Of a stretch of DNA of 64,000 nucleotides, positions 47,620 to 60,958 are shown one piece after another. Where the stretch lies: positions 4,402,001 through 4,466,000 of the forward strand of contig LR134135.1 of assembly GCA_900635465.1 (NCBI GenBank). Reading direction: 5' to 3'. The DNA comes from Lelliottia amnigena. Its GTDB lineage: Bacteria > Pseudomonadota > Gammaproteobacteria > Enterobacterales > Enterobacteriaceae. Position numbers and translations under genes: made by a program. Numbering within the stretch: position 1 is the stretch's first letter; each line of letters opens with the position of its first letter. The notes beneath the pieces are model-generated. The model was not told the DNA's origin, made no database searches, and saw nothing but the letters and a program-made list of their open reading frames with translations.

Positions 47620-49722
47620 CTACAACTTCAGCTCAGCTAACGTGGCTTTTTCGTCTAATACCTTCCCCTCGCTATTCACGCTTTTCCCTTTCTGCATAAA
47701 GTAATTCGTCTTATCAACGTTACCGACGACGGCGTCGTCATAGCGTCCAGGCTGCGTGCGTACTGACTTATTACCGGAGAAAATGCCCTGTGTAGAGGGA
47801 TCGCCGTACGGGCTTGGTCGGAAGATAAAGTTAAAGCGCTGGTTGTCCACCGCCACATTATTTTCGACAACCAGTTGGCCTGGGTTGAAGTTATCGGTAA
47901 AACCATCCAGATGATTTCCCACCGCCTTACTGTTACGCACTTCATGCGCGACGGGTTGCCCTTCACCGCCGAGTTTAAAACCGTTGCTGGTGTTGTTGCG
48001 TGCAATGGAATTCTCGATCACCACAACGCCGTTGGCACCATCTTCAATCTTATTGAACAGATCAAAGCCGTCGTCGATATTGTCATGAGAAATGCAGTTT
48101 TCCAGGCGATTACCCTCACCGACGCGCATCTTCACCGCAAATCCATCGGCGTTAATTTTGCCAGGATCTTCATTGGAATAGGATTCGGCGTTGATCACCC
48201 GGTTATAGCTTGCCCACAGCGGGCGGCCTACGTTATCCGGGGATGAAATCTGAATGCCGGTATCGTCATTGCGATAAGCCGTCACATCTTCAATCAGATT
48301 ATGACTGCCCTGAACGCGCAGGCTTTTCCCGGTAACGTCAATTCCGTTGATGTGCCAATAGCTGGCATCCACCAGCAACCCCTGAATCACCACTCTCCCA
48401 TCCGCTTGCAGCGTTTTGATGTTGTCCGCGCTGCCGCTGGACGAAACCGGGATTTCGCTGCGCGGATAATCACCTTTCGCCATGATGATTTTGCCGCCAG
48501 GCGCCAGCAGGCTAATAGCAGTCGTTAAATCCATCGGTGAAGCGACCGTTCCCTGACCCTCCGCTTTCCCTTCCGGGGAAACGTGCAAGGTCGTTGCCGT
48601 GATACCTGCCACTTTTTCGACGGTGAATTTCTGCTGCACAGGCTCACCGCTGGCAGGCGTAAACGTTAAGTCAAAGGCGTTGTTATCACTCAGTTTCGCA
48701 GGCACGGAATACATTTCACCCGCTTTAACGGATTTATCATTGCCGATCACCACTTCGTTTTGGCGAAGACGGAAGACGCCATCGTAGTTGGCGCGCGCTT
48801 GTACCTGATAATCTTCAGAGGTGCTCTTGCCTGGCGAGGCGATCTGCACAACAGGTGGTAATGCTTTTGGTTGCCAGGGCTTGCTGGCAACCGTTTCTGC
48901 CACAGATGTTGTCAGAGCCGCATCGGTCACGGTGATTTTTGCGTTACGGGAAGCAAAGAACCCAACGTAATAGCGATCCTGATTTTGTACCGAAATTAAA
49001 TTGGCACGGGGAACGCTTTGGCTGACCCACGCGTCACTCCCAGCGGGGGCCCACGCGGTGACAAACCCTTCGTTCGTTCTTTGCAGCTTAAGCCGAAATT
49101 CAGGCGTCTGGCTTAAATCCACTTCTTCTTTGTAGCTCTGTTTTTTTATCGCCGCGCCTGCGTTGCCCCACGGACGGGAAACACCTTCACGCGTGATTAC
49201 TTGCATTTTTACCCGCTGATGGTCCTTTTTATCCTGCGTCATAATGGCATTCATCACCAGATTCGACGCTGCAGGAAACTCTTCGTAGCCCTCTTTCAGC
49301 GGTTGCTGACGCGGCACGCCGATCACATCACGCACTAACAGACCTGCGCCTTCCTGCGCTGCTGGCTTAGCCCCATTCTCCGGACCAAACTGATCGACCC
49401 TGACGGTCGCTTCTAAAATAAAATTCTCGCGGGTTGGAAGCTCGGTATAGAAAAACGTCAATCCGTCGTGCGAATTGGCGATTTTGCCTCCCCGGCTTTC
49501 AATCGTGATGGGTTTGGAGAGATCAACCGCGTCTTGTGGCGTCAGTTTTTTTCCATCTATAGTGACGTCGTTGACACCGATTTTCTCGGGCAACACGTTT
49601 GATGAGAAATTCACGTCTGTCGATTGGCCAAACGCAATGGCTTTCCAGACGTGATTCTGTTCTGCTGCGTTGACAATAAAGGAGCTACACATCATTAGGG
49701 CCAGAGGTATTTTATAATTCAT
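47620..49722 (-). CDS. pelX: Periplasmic PL9-family exopolygalacturonate lyase (PelX-like)
   Basis: A 700-residue protein with a signal peptide (about 1-19, MNYKIPLALMMCSSFIVNA). The N-terminal half resembles the accessory domain of Dickeya PelX. From about residue 375 a right-handed parallel beta-helix is evident from repeated Asn/Asp-rich rungs (NLIEDVTAYRNDDTGIQIS, NRLENCISHDNIDDGFDLF, VVIENSIARNNTSNGFKLG). The DGFAVKM segment could supply the catalytic Lys and the Asp cluster NDD/NIDDGFD the calcium ligands of PL9 lyases; residue roles are inferred. Such enzymes release unsaturated digalacturonate from polygalacturonate. The gene is absent from this site in E. coli, so it is an insertion between atpC and glmU. 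KdgR-like operators lie upstream. The symbol is by similarity. Confidence 0.82.
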   Translation of the reverse strand: MNYKIPLALMMCSSFIVNAAEQNHVWKAIAFGQSTDVNFSSNVLPEKIGVNDVTIDGKKLTPQDAVDLSKPITIESRGGKIANSHDGLTFFYTELPTRENFILEATVRVDQFGPENGAKPAAQEGAGLLVRDVIGVPRQQPLKEGYEEFPAASNLVMNAIMTQDKKDHQRVKMQVITREGVSRPWGNAGAAIKKQSYKEEVDLSQTPEFRLKLQRTNEGFVTAWAPAGSDAWVSQSVPRANLISVQNQDRYYVGFFASRNAKITVTDAALTTSVAETVASKPWQPKALPPVVQIASPGKSTSEDYQVQARANYDGVFRLRQNEVVIGNDKSVKAGEMYSVPAKLSDNNAFDLTFTPASGEPVQQKFTVEKVAGITATTLHVSPEGKAEGQGTVASPMDLTTAISLLAPGGKIIMAKGDYPRSEIPVSSSGSADNIKTLQADGRVVIQGLLVDASYWHINGIDVTGKSLRVQGSHNLIEDVTAYRNDDTGIQISSPDNVGRPLWASYNRVINAESYSNEDPGKINADGFAVKMRVGEGNRLENCISHDNIDDGFDLFNKIEDGANGVVVIENSIARNNTSNGFKLGGEGQPVAHEVRNSKAVGNHLDGFTDNFNPGQLVVENNVAVDNQRFNFIFRPSPYGDPSTQGIFSGNKSVRTQPGRYDDAVVGNVDKTNYFMQKGKSVNSEGKVLDEKATLAELKL

Positions 49723-49761
49723 CTTATTCTCCTGATTGATATTTGAGCGCCATTATCATCA

Positions 49762-49782
49762 AGATGAAACGTCGTTTCTTTT
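49762..49782. promoter_or_regulatory. Candidate KdgR operator 1 upstream of pelX
   Basis: AGATGAAACGTCGTTTCTTTT contains GAAAC-GTC-GTTTC, the dyad spacing of the KdgR box (AATGAAAC-N3-GTTTCATT), about 40 bp before the pelX start. KdgR represses pectin catabolic genes in enteric bacteria. Confidence 0.62.
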
Positions 49783-49803
49783 TTGGTTGTCACAATATTG
49801 GAT

Positions 49804-49824
49804 AATTAAAACGTTGTTTTGCTT
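49804..49824. promoter_or_regulatory. Candidate KdgR operator 2 upstream of pelX
   Basis: AATTAAAACGTTGTTTTGCTT contains AAAAC-GTT-GTTTT, a second dyad of the same geometry 42 bp upstream of the first. Between them TTGTCACAATATTGG has a TCACA half-site that might bind CRP. Confidence 0.5.
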
Positions 49825-49834
49825 TGAGGCGATC

Positions 49835-49859
49835 TTTATTCATGAGGCGAAAAAAATAG
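49835..49859. promoter_or_regulatory. Possible NagC site of the glmUS promoter
   Basis: TTTATT, 8 bases, CGAAAAAAATA resembles NagC operators, and E. coli glmU has NagC sites upstream. Motif and position only. The remaining 49860-50067 spacer holds the glmU promoter; nothing else is recognised. Confidence 0.35.
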
Positions 49860-50067
49860 CTAACCTGTTGTAGGCGCTCGCGACTTCCCACTAGAAAGCT
49901 ATTTTCAGGATGAAAAGTGATTTACTCTGCCCTTAAAAGTATCTTCAAATAGCCATTAATGCCGGATGTTGAGCGTTTTACCAGCAGCCCATTTTATGCT
50001 GCAAAATATGTAGAATTTTCAACGTCAAAGGGTTCTACTTCTCACTCAAATTACAGTCAGGACGCGT

Positions 50068-51439
50068 ATGTTGAACAATACAATGAGCGTGGTCATCCTT
50101 GCCGCAGGCAAAGGCACCCGCATGTATTCCGATCTTCCTAAGGTGTTGCACACGTTGGCAGGAAAGCCGATGGTGCAGCATGTCATTGATGCTGCAAATG
50201 AATTGGGCCGCGAGCAATGTTCACCTGGTCTACGGACACGGCGGTGATTTGCTTAAAAAGACGCTGGGCGATGAGAATCTCAACTGGGTGCTTCAGGCTG
50301 AACAGTTGGGTACCGGCCATGCTATGCAGCAGGCCGCGCCATTCTTTGCAGACGACGAAGACATTCTGATGCTCTACGGCGACGTTCCGCTGATTGCTGT
50401 TGAAACCTTAACGCGTCTGCGTGAAGCCAAACCACAGGGTGGCATCGGTTTACTCACTGTAAAACTGGACGACCCGACGGGCTATGGCCGTATCACCCGT
50501 GAAAACGGCAAGGTGACGGGCATTGTCGAGCATAAAGACGCCTCCGACGAGCAACGCCAGATTCAGGAAATTAATACCGGCATTCTGATCGCCAACGGCG
50601 CGGATCTGAAACGCTGGTTGTCAAAACTGAACAACAACAATGCGCAGGGTGAATACTACATCACCGATATCATCGCAATGGCGCATCACGAAGGCCATGA
50701 AATTATAGCCGTTCATCCGACGCGGATCAGCGAAACTGACGGCGTAAACAACCGTCTTCAGCTTTCCCGTCTGGAGCGTATCTATCAGGCTGAGCAGGCG
50801 GAAAAACTGCTGCTTGCGGGTGTGATGCTGCGCGATCCGGCGCGTTTCGACCTGCGCGGTACGCTTGCTCACGGGCGTGATGTCGAAATTGACACTAACG
50901 TTATTATTGAAGGCCAAGTGACGCTGGGTCATCGCGTTAAAATCGGTACCGGATGTGTCATCAAAAACAGCGTCATTGGTGACGATTGCGAGATTAGCCC
51001 GTACAGCGTGGTGGAAGATGCACGTCTTGAAGCCGCCTGTACTATTGGTCCGTTCGCGCGTCTGCGTCCAGGTGCTGAACTGCTGGAAGGTGCGCACGTT
51101 GGCAACTTTGTTGAGATGAAAAAGGCCCGTCTGGGTAAAGGCTCGAAAGCCGGTCATCTGACCTATCTCGGCGATGCGGAAATTGGCGATAACGTGAATA
51201 TCGGTGCGGGTACGATTACCTGTAACTACGATGGTGCCAATAAATTCAAAACCATTATCGGCGATGATGTGTTCGTCGGTTCTGACAGCCAGCTGGTGGC
51301 GCCAGTCACAATCGGTAAAGGCGTTACGATTGCGGCGGGCACGACCGTTACGCGTGATGTGGCGGAAAATGAGCTCGTTCTCAGCCGTGTGCCGCAGGTT
51401 CACAAGCAAGGCTGGCAGCGTCCGGTAAAGAAAAAATAA
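50068..51439 (+). pseudogene. glmU: Bifunctional GlcNAc-1-P uridyltransferase/GlcN-1-P acetyltransferase GlmU, frameshifted
   Basis: Makes UDP-GlcNAc for peptidoglycan and lipopolysaccharide. The N-terminal domain has the nucleotidyl motif LAAGKGTRM (about 12-20) and LMLYGDVPL; the C-terminal half is a left-handed beta-helix of hexapeptide repeats ending in RRPVKKK-like VKKK. The frame breaks near codon 46: AATTGGGCCGCG at 50201-50212 has one G too many (50205-50207). Removing it gives 456 residues, exactly the E. coli length, and joins ANEL to [13 protein letters not shown]. Fragments are 50068 onward and 50099-51439. Because glmU is essential, a sequencing error is by far the likeliest reason. 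First gene of glmUS. Confidence 0.94.
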
Positions 51440-51493
51440 CTGACCTCACCTGAACCGTCCTCCCATCGAGGATCGTTCGGTGCAGTGTTTTCT

Positions 51494-51516
51494 CCCTCGC
51501 CCCAAAGGGGCGAGGG
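51494..51516. repeat. REP-like palindrome, glmU-glmS spacer
   Basis: CCCTCGCCCC-AAA-GGGGCGAGGG, a ten-base perfect stem, followed by TCGGGATGAGGGG. Related in composition and form to the palindromes at 58601 and 60926. Confidence 0.6.
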
Positions 51517-51630
51517 TCGGGATGAGGGGATAACATAATCCTCCGCCCAAAATGCAGTAACCAAAAATATAGCCCCACTCTCTACAAGGCTCGGGGCGCC
51601 CGGAAACGGGCATACTCAAAGGATTTCGCG

Positions 51631-51737
51631 TTGTGACAAGGCGGCAATTGTGAGAGTCCATGGGAGCTTACTTAAGTAAGTGACCGTGGCGAGCACGTGC
51701 AGCCAACGCAGTCGCAGCGTGAAAGACGAAGAGTAAT
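51631..51737 (+). repeat. Dispersed intergenic stem-loop repeat, copy 2
   Basis: Begins with a CAAGGCGGCAATTGTGAGAG block, continues with the perfect palindrome CTTACTTAAGTAAG, then GTGACC, GCGAGC, GCAGCCAACGC and AGCGTGAAAGACGAAGAGTA. Block order matches copies at 2242 and (inverted) 57727. Lies in the glmU-glmS leader, where the GlmZ RNA acts in E. coli. Confidence 0.62.
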
Positions 51738-51787
51738 ACAGATCAGCGGCAACGCATGGCATAACGCCATAATCAGGAAATCTAACT

Positions 51788-53617
51788 ATGTGTGGAATTG
51801 TTGGCGCAGTTGCGCAGCGTGATATTGCTGAAATCCTTATCGAAGGATTACGTCGTCTGGAATACCGTGGTTACGACTCTGCCGGTCTGGCAGTGGTGGA
51901 TGCAGCAGGGCACATGACCCGCCTGCGCCGCCTCGGTAAAGTGCAAATGCTGGCGCAAGCCGCGGAAGAAACACCGCTGCATGGCGGCACCGGTATTGCA
52001 CATACGCGCTGGGCGACGCACGGCGAACCCTCAGAAGGTAACGCACACCCGCATGTGTCTGAACACATCGTCGTGGTGCATAACGGCATTATCGAAAACC
52101 ACGAACCGCTGCGCGAGGAACTCAAAGCGCGGGGGTATACCTTCGTTTCTGAAACTGATACCGAAGTTATTGCTCACCTGGTTCACTGGGAACTGGAGCA
52201 AGGCGGTACGCTGCGTGAAGCGGTGCTGCGTGCGATCCCTCAACTGCGCGGTGCATACGGTACGGTGATCATGGATTCTCGCGATCCAAGCACCCTGCTG
52301 GCTGCCCGTTCCGGTAGCCCGATGGTCATCGGCATGGGTATGGGCGAAAACTTTATCGCCTCCGATCAGCTGGCTCTGCTGCCGGTCACCCGTCGCTTTA
52401 TCTTCCTGGAAGAGGGTGATATCGCCGAAGTGACGCGCCGTAGCGTTACGGTCTTTGATAAATCTGGCGCAGAGGTGAAGCGTCAGGAGATCGAATCCAG
52501 CCTGCAGTACGACGCGGGTGACAAAGGCACTTATCGTCACTACATGCAGAAAGAGATTTACGAGCAGCCGAACGCGATCAAAAACACGTTGATCGGGCGC
52601 ATCAATCACGGCGAAGTGGATCTGAGTGAGCTGGGCGCAAACGCGAATGAGATGCTGGCGAAAGTGGAGCATATTCAGATCGTTGCCTGCGGAACGTCTT
52701 ACAACTCCGGCATGGTTTCGCGTTACTGGTTTGAAGCGCTGGCTGGCGTGCCGTGCGATGTGGAAATCGCCTCTGAATTCCGCTATCGCAAATCAGCGGT
52801 GCGTCGCAACAGCCTGATGATCACCCTTTCCCAGTCCGGTGAAACGGCGGATACCCTGGCAGCACTGCGTTTGTCAAAAGAGCTGGGATATCTCGGTTCT
52901 CTGGCGATCTGTAACGTGCCGGGCTCTTCGCTGGTGCGTGAGTCCGATCTGGCGCTGATGACCAAAGCGGGGACGGAAATCGGTGTGGCGTCGACCAAAG
53001 CGTTCACCACCCAGCTGACCGTTCTGCTGATGCTGGTGGCGAAACTGGCGCGTCTGAAAGGCCAGGATGCGTCGATTGAGCACGATATCGTTCATGGTTT
53101 GCAGGCGCTGCCGAGCCGTATCGAGCAGATGCTGTCTCAGGACAAACGCATTGAAGCGCTGGCGGAAGATTTCTCTGATAAACACCACGCGCTGTTCCTG
53201 GGCCGTGGCGATCAGTATCCGATTGCGCTGGAAGGCGCGCTGAAGCTGAAAGAGATCTCCTATATCCACGCCGAAGCCTACGCGGCAGGTGAGCTGAAAC
53301 ATGGCCCACTGGCGCTGATTGACGCGGACATGCCGGTTATCGTCGTTGCGCCGAACAACGAACTGTTGGAAAAACTGAAATCCAACATTGAAGAAGTGCG
53401 CGCCCGTGGTGGTCAGCTGTACGTCTTTGCCGATCAGGATGCCGGTTTTGTTAGCAACGACAACATGCACATCATCGAGATGCCGCATGTGGAAGAGGTG
53501 ATTGCACCGATCTTCTATACCGTTCCGCTGCAACTGTTGGCTTATCACGTCGCGCTGATTAAAGGCACTGACGTTGACCAACCGCGTAACTTGGCGAAGT
53601 CAGTTACCGTAGAATAA
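51788..53617 (+). CDS. glmS: Glutamine-fructose-6-phosphate aminotransferase (isomerizing)
   Basis: Forms glucosamine-6-phosphate, the first step of amino-sugar synthesis. The N-terminal class II glutaminase begins with catalytic Cys ([20 protein letters not shown]); two SIS domains follow ([18 protein letters not shown], and the C-terminal [13 protein letters not shown]). The 609 residues equal E. coli. Follows glmU after 348 bases that contain two repeat elements. Likely controlled by NagC and GlmZ/GlmY. Confidence 0.98.
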   Translation: MCGIVGAVAQRDIAEILIEGLRRLEYRGYDSAGLAVVDAAGHMTRLRRLGKVQMLAQAAEETPLHGGTGIAHTRWATHGEPSEGNAHPHVSEHIVVVHNGIIENHEPLREELKARGYTFVSETDTEVIAHLVHWELEQGGTLREAVLRAIPQLRGAYGTVIMDSRDPSTLLAARSGSPMVIGMGMGENFIASDQLALLPVTRRFIFLEEGDIAEVTRRSVTVFDKSGAEVKRQEIESSLQYDAGDKGTYRHYMQKEIYEQPNAIKNTLIGRINHGEVDLSELGANANEMLAKVEHIQIVACGTSYNSGMVSRYWFEALAGVPCDVEIASEFRYRKSAVRRNSLMITLSQSGETADTLAALRLSKELGYLGSLAICNVPGSSLVRESDLALMTKAGTEIGVASTKAFTTQLTVLLMLVAKLARLKGQDASIEHDIVHGLQALPSRIEQMLSQDKRIEALAEDFSDKHHALFLGRGDQYPIALEGALKLKEISYIHAEAYAAGELKHGPLALIDADMPVIVVAPNNELLEKLKSNIEEVRARGGQLYVFADQDAGFVSNDNMHIIEMPHVEEVIAPIFYTVPLQLLAYHVALIKGTDVDQPRNLAKSVTVE

Positions 53618-53626
53618 TCCCTTCAG

Positions 53627-53651
53627 GCTCCACCTTCGGGTGGAGCTTTTC
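53627..53651 (+). terminator. glmS terminator
   Basis: GCTCCACC-TTCG-GGTGGAGC with a UUCG loop and following T run, ten bases after the glmS stop. Confidence 0.92.
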
Positions 53652-53829
53652 TCTTTCCTGCTGGTTTGTTTTTAATCAATCCCTTCTCTCTTTGTTGATG
53701 ACAATCTGTCATTTTCAGCTACTTTTTCAGTGTCACACAAATAAAATTTTTCTGAAAACAGAGTGTCATAAACATATCTAACCTTCTGTTTATTAATGCT
53801 TATTTCGCGAGTTTTTAAGTTAAACTTTT

Positions 53830-53886
53830 CATGTCATAAAACTGTCATATTTCGTACATTTATCTGTCACCTGATTGTCCTATTTT
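53830..53886 (+). promoter_or_regulatory. Tandem Pho boxes and -10 of pstS
   Basis: CATGTCATAAAACTGTCAT (53830-53848) and CTGTCACCTGATTGTCC (53864-53880) match the PhoB box repeat CTGTCAT-A4-CTGTCAT. They are followed by a TATTTT -10 at 53881. PhoB-P replaces the -35 contact here, giving phosphate-starvation induction of the whole pst operon. Confidence 0.92.
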
Positions 53887-53904
53887 GCTCATCGTAGCCA
53901 CTAA

Positions 53905-54978
<1,074 letters not shown>

Positions 54979-54999
54979 TTTGGCATACTGACGAAAATG

Positions 55000-55018
55000 G
55001 CGGGTGAATTTCACCCGC
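55000..55018 (+). terminator. Attenuating hairpin between pstS and pstC
   Basis: A nine-base perfect stem followed by TTTAC; incomplete T run suggests partial termination or 3'-end protection. Confidence 0.55.
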
Positions 55019-55052
55019 TTTACTTCGTAAAACGTATTTAACAGAAGAGTAA

Positions 55053-56905
<1,853 letters not shown>

Positions 56906-56939
56906 TTTTTACGGCGCGGCATCACGCGGCGCCGAATGA

Positions 56940-57725
<786 letters not shown>

Positions 57726-57726
57726 T

Positions 57727-57832
57727 ATGTCCTTCATCTTTTAGGCTGTACCCGCGTTGGCGGCCTTTGCTTACTCCGGTCACGTAGAGAACTACGCTTT
57801 CGGGGATTTGCTCAGTTGCCGCCCTGTTGCAG
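57727..57832 (-). repeat. Dispersed intergenic stem-loop repeat, copy 3
   Basis: Inverted relative to copies 1 and 2. On the minus strand: CAACAGGGCGGCAACTGAGC, ATCCCCG, the hairpin CGTAG-TTCT-CTACG, GTGACCGGAGTAAGCAAAGG, CCGCCAACGC and AGCCTAAAAGATGAAGGA. It fills nearly the whole pstB-phoU gap and is transcribed as part of the pst mRNA. Confidence 0.62.
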
Positions 57833-57862
57833 CCAGAAATATTTTGGGCATCTGGAGGAATG

Positions 57863-58589
57863 ATGGACAATCTCAACCTTAATAAACACATTTCCGGTCA
57901 GTTTAACGCCGAGCTGGAAAGCATTCGCACTCAGGTCATGACCATGGGTGGCATGGTGGAGCAGCAGCTTTCTGATGCGATTACCGCGATGCACAATCAG
58001 GACAGCGAGCTGGCGAAGCGCGTGGTGGAAGGCGACAAAAACGTCAACATGATGGAAGTCGCGATCGACGAAGCCTGCGTGCGCATTATTGCGAAGCGTC
58101 AGCCGACGGCGAGCGACCTGCGTCTGGTAATGGCGATCATCAAAAACCATCGCGGAACTGGAACGTATTGGCGATGTAGCCGATAAAATCTGCCGCACGG
58201 CGCTGGAGAAATTCTCTCACCAGCACCAGCCGCTGCTGGTCAGCCTGGAGTCGCTGGGCCGCCACACTGTGCAAATGCTGCATGATGTGCTGGATGCCTT
58301 TGCGCGTATGGATCTGGATGAAGCGGTGCGTATCTACCGTGAAGACAAGAAGGTCGACCAGGAATATGAAGGCATTGTGCGTCAGCTGATGACCTACATG
58401 ATGGAAGATCCGCGCACCATTCCAAGCGTCCTGACCGCGCTGTTCTGCGCCCGCTCTATCGAGCGTATCGGCGATCGTTGTCAGAACATTTGCGAATACA
58501 TCTTCTACTTCGTGAAGGGACAAGATTTCCGTCACGTCGGGGGCGATGAGCTGGACAAACTGCTGGCGGGTAGCGATCCGAAAGAGTGA
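57863..58589 (+). pseudogene. phoU: Phosphate signalling protein PhoU, frameshifted
   Basis: Links PstSCAB to PhoR, keeping the Pho regulon off when phosphate is plentiful. Two three-helix PhoU repeats are visible, each with a metal-binding E/DxxxD-type helix ([14 protein letters not shown] after correction, and [17 protein letters not shown]). The frame breaks at 58142-58146, where five A stand for four needed in ATCAAAACCATCGCG. Correction gives 241 residues, exactly the E. coli length. GGAGG precedes the ATG at 57863. A true loss would make the Pho regulon constitutive and slow growth, so an error in the A run is more likely. Confidence 0.93.
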
Positions 58590-58600
58590 TGTTGACCTAA

Positions 58601-58621
58601 CCCTCTCCCACCGGGAGAGGG
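58601..58621. repeat. REP-like palindrome between phoU and yieH
   Basis: CCCTCTCCC-ACC-GGGAGAGGG. A second, imperfect palindrome of the same composition (TCTCCCTCTCC...GGGGGGAGGGGA) occupies about 58663-58699, directly beyond the yieH stop. Confidence 0.65.
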
Positions 58622-58701
58622 AAGGTTTCGCGATGTTCCCTCAATCACTGAGCGTTTCGCTTTTCTCCCTCTCCTGTGGAAGAAGAGGGGGGAGGGGAAA
58701 C

Positions 58702-59367
58702 TTAGCGGGTAATCTTCCACCCGCGCGCTTTCCACAATTCCGGCAGTTGCGCTAAATCGGTAAAGGTCGTGACTTTCGGATGGTCAATCGGCTTGTTATG
58801 CGGATCGGCGCAGAAGTAAAACACCTCCATTCCCGCATCAATCCCCGACTGCGCGCCCGCGCTGGAATCGTCCACCAGAATACAGTTCTCCACGTTCACG
58901 TTCATCGCTTTCGCCGCATGGAACATCAACGCAGGATCGGGCTTCCAGCGCTGGATATCGTAACCGCTGAACAGTTTTTCCGGGAAGTGATGCAACATCT
59001 TCAGTTTGCCGAGAGAGTGCTGCATTTTGGTGACCGGGCCGTTTGACACTACGCACATCGGTACCGCCATGGAATCCAGCAGCGCGTTTGCGCCCGCGAT
59101 GACGTCCAGTTCCGAGTCGAAGAGGCGTGCGACCTCGGCGCGGTAAACAGGCTCTAAGTCCGCTTTCGCAAGACTGACGCCGTGCTCGGCGTTGATGATG
59201 TCAATAATCTCGTAAAGCTTCACGCCTTTAAAGCGCTTAAAAATCTCTTCGAGATCGAGCGTAATGCCAAATTCCTGGAACATGCTGACATACGCGCGGG
59301 AACAAATGACCTCACTGTCGACCAGCGTACCGTCGCAGTCGAAAAATACCGCTTCAATCTCAGACAT
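58702..59367 (-). CDS. yieH: 6-phosphogluconate phosphatase YieH
   Basis: HAD-superfamily phosphatase; E. coli YieH acts on 6-phosphogluconate and purine phosphates. The nucleophile motif I FFDCDGTLVDSE is near residue 8, motif II VVSNGP near 110, and motif IV ILVDDSSAGAQSG near 165. The ATG at 59367 gives 221 residues as in E. coli. Faces phoU, with the E. coli cbr and bgl genes not present between them. Confidence 0.95.
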   Translation of the reverse strand: MSEIEAVFFDCDGTLVDSEVICSRAYVSMFQEFGITLDLEEIFKRFKGVKLYEIIDIINAEHGVSLAKADLEPVYRAEVARLFDSELDVIAGANALLDSMAVPMCVVSNGPVTKMQHSLGKLKMLHHFPEKLFSGYDIQRWKPDPALMFHAAKAMNVNVENCILVDDSSAGAQSGIDAGMEVFYFCADPHNKPIDHPKVTTFTDLAQLPELWKARGWKITR

Positions 59368-59416
59368 GCTTTTCCCTTTTAACAAGTTTAACGTTTACGT
59401 ACTGCAGAATCACGAG

Positions 59417-59432
59417 ACGCAATCGTTGCCGT
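59417..59432 (+). promoter_or_regulatory. Candidate PurR operator of adeP
   Basis: ACGCAATCGTTGCCGT matches 13 of 16 positions of the PurR consensus ACGCAAACGTTTTCGT and lies 102 bp before adeP in the yieH-adeP spacer. E. coli adeP (yieG/purP) is in the PurR regulon. Confidence 0.6.
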
Positions 59433-59534
59433 ATAAGCAAAATCAATGAAAAAAAGTATCTCGTAACCGCCCTTATTGTCGCATTTTGGTATAGGATAGC
59501 GACGAATTTTCCCTCCTATGTTCGGAAATTGATG

Positions 59535-60873
59535 ATGAGTCAACAACACACTACCCAGACGTCTGGTCAGGGTTTGCTTGAGCGCGTGTTCAAATTGCGC
59601 GAGCACGGCACGACGGCACGCACCGAAGTGATCGCTGGTTTCACCACCTTCCTGACGATGGTGTATATCGTTTTTGTTAACCCGCAAATTTTGGGCGTTG
59701 CTGGCATGGATACCAGCGCCGTCTTCGTCACCACCTGTCTGATTGCTGCTCTCGGCAGTATTCTGATGGGCGTGTTTGCTAACCTCCCGGTGGCGTTGGC
59801 GCCGGCGATGGGTCTTAACGCCTTCTTTGCCTTTGTTGTCGTGCAGGCGATGGGGCTGCCGTGGCAAGTGGGGATGGGCGCCATCTTCTGGGGCGCTGTC
59901 GGCCTGTTGCTGCTGACCATTTTCCGCGTGCGTTACTGGATGATTGCCAATATCCCGGTGAGCCTGCGCGTGGGGATCACCAGCGGGATCGGCCTGTTCA
60001 TCGGCATGATGGGGCTGAAAAACGCGGGCGTTATTGTCGCGAACCCAGAAACCCTGGTGAGCATTGGCAATCTGACGTCTCACAGCGTTCTGCTGGGCGT
60101 GCTGGGCTTCTTTATCATCGCGATTCTGGCCTCCCGCAATATTCATGCGGCAGTGCTGGTGTCTATCGTGGTGACGACGCTGCTGGGTTGGATGATGGGC
60201 GACGTGCAGTATCACGGCATCGTCTCCGCGCCACCGAGCGTGTCTAGCGTGATTGGTCACGTTGATCTGGCGGGGTCGTTTAACCTGGGCCTTGCGGGCG
60301 TGATTTTCTCCTTCATGCTGGTCAACCTGTTCGACTCCTCCGGGACGCTGATCGGCGTGACCGACAAAGCCGGTCTGGCAGATGAGAACGGCAAATTCCC
60401 GCGCATGAAGCAGGCGCTGTTTGTTGATAGCGTGTCGTCTGTCGCGGGCTCATTTATCGGTACGTCGTCTGTTACCGCTTATATTGAGTCGTCGTCCGGC
60501 GTTTCCGTCGGTGGCCGTACCGGTCTGACGGCCGTTGTGGTTGGCCTTCTGTTCCTGCTGGTGATCTTCCTTTCGCCGCTAGCGGGGATGGTTCCACCGT
60601 ATGCGGCCGCAGGCGCGCTGATTTATGTGGGCGTGCTGATGACGTCTAGCCTGTCGCGTGTGAAGTGGGAAGATTTAACCGAAGCGGTTCCGGCGTTTAT
60701 TACTGCCGTGATGATGCCGTTTAGCTTCTCGATCACCGAAGGTATCGCGCTGGGCTTCATCTCTTACTGCGTGATGAAAATCGGTACCGGTCGTTTTCCG
60801 CGAGCTCAGCCCATGCGTTGTTGTCGTGGCGCTGCTGTTTGTGCTGAAGATTGTGTTTATCGATGCACACTAA
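59535..60873 (+). pseudogene. adeP: Adenine permease AdeP, frameshifted near the C terminus
   Basis: Proton-coupled adenine importer of the AzgA-like NCS2 group, about 14 membrane segments (for example GFTTFLTMVYIVFVNPQILG and VALAPAMGLNAFFAFVV). The frame breaks at the T run 60794-60797 (four T, three needed) in GGTCGTTTCCGCGAG. Correction continues RFRELSPCVVVVALL and stops at 60873 with 445 residues, exactly the E. coli length; uncorrected, the frame runs to 60977 with an unrelated tail. Start ATG at 59535 (MSQQHTTQTSGQG); ATG 59532 is also possible. Probably a sequencing error. Confidence 0.92.
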
Positions 60874-60925
60874 GTTGCCAGTGGTGTCAGGTGGCGCTTT
60901 GCTTTCCTGACCTACGATCTGAGTT

Positions 60926-60946
60926 CCCTCTCCCGGTGGGAGAGGG
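60926..60946. repeat. REP-like palindrome between adeP and chrR
   Basis: CCCTCTCCC-GGT-GGGAGAGGG, a nine-base perfect stem that matches the palindrome at 58601 except in the loop. Confidence 0.65.
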
Positions 60947-60958
60947 TTCGCACTTCTC

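Noticed and set aside
50621..51409. 262-codon open frame antisense to glmU
   Set aside because: It mirrors the hexapeptide repeats of GlmU and has no independent signals.
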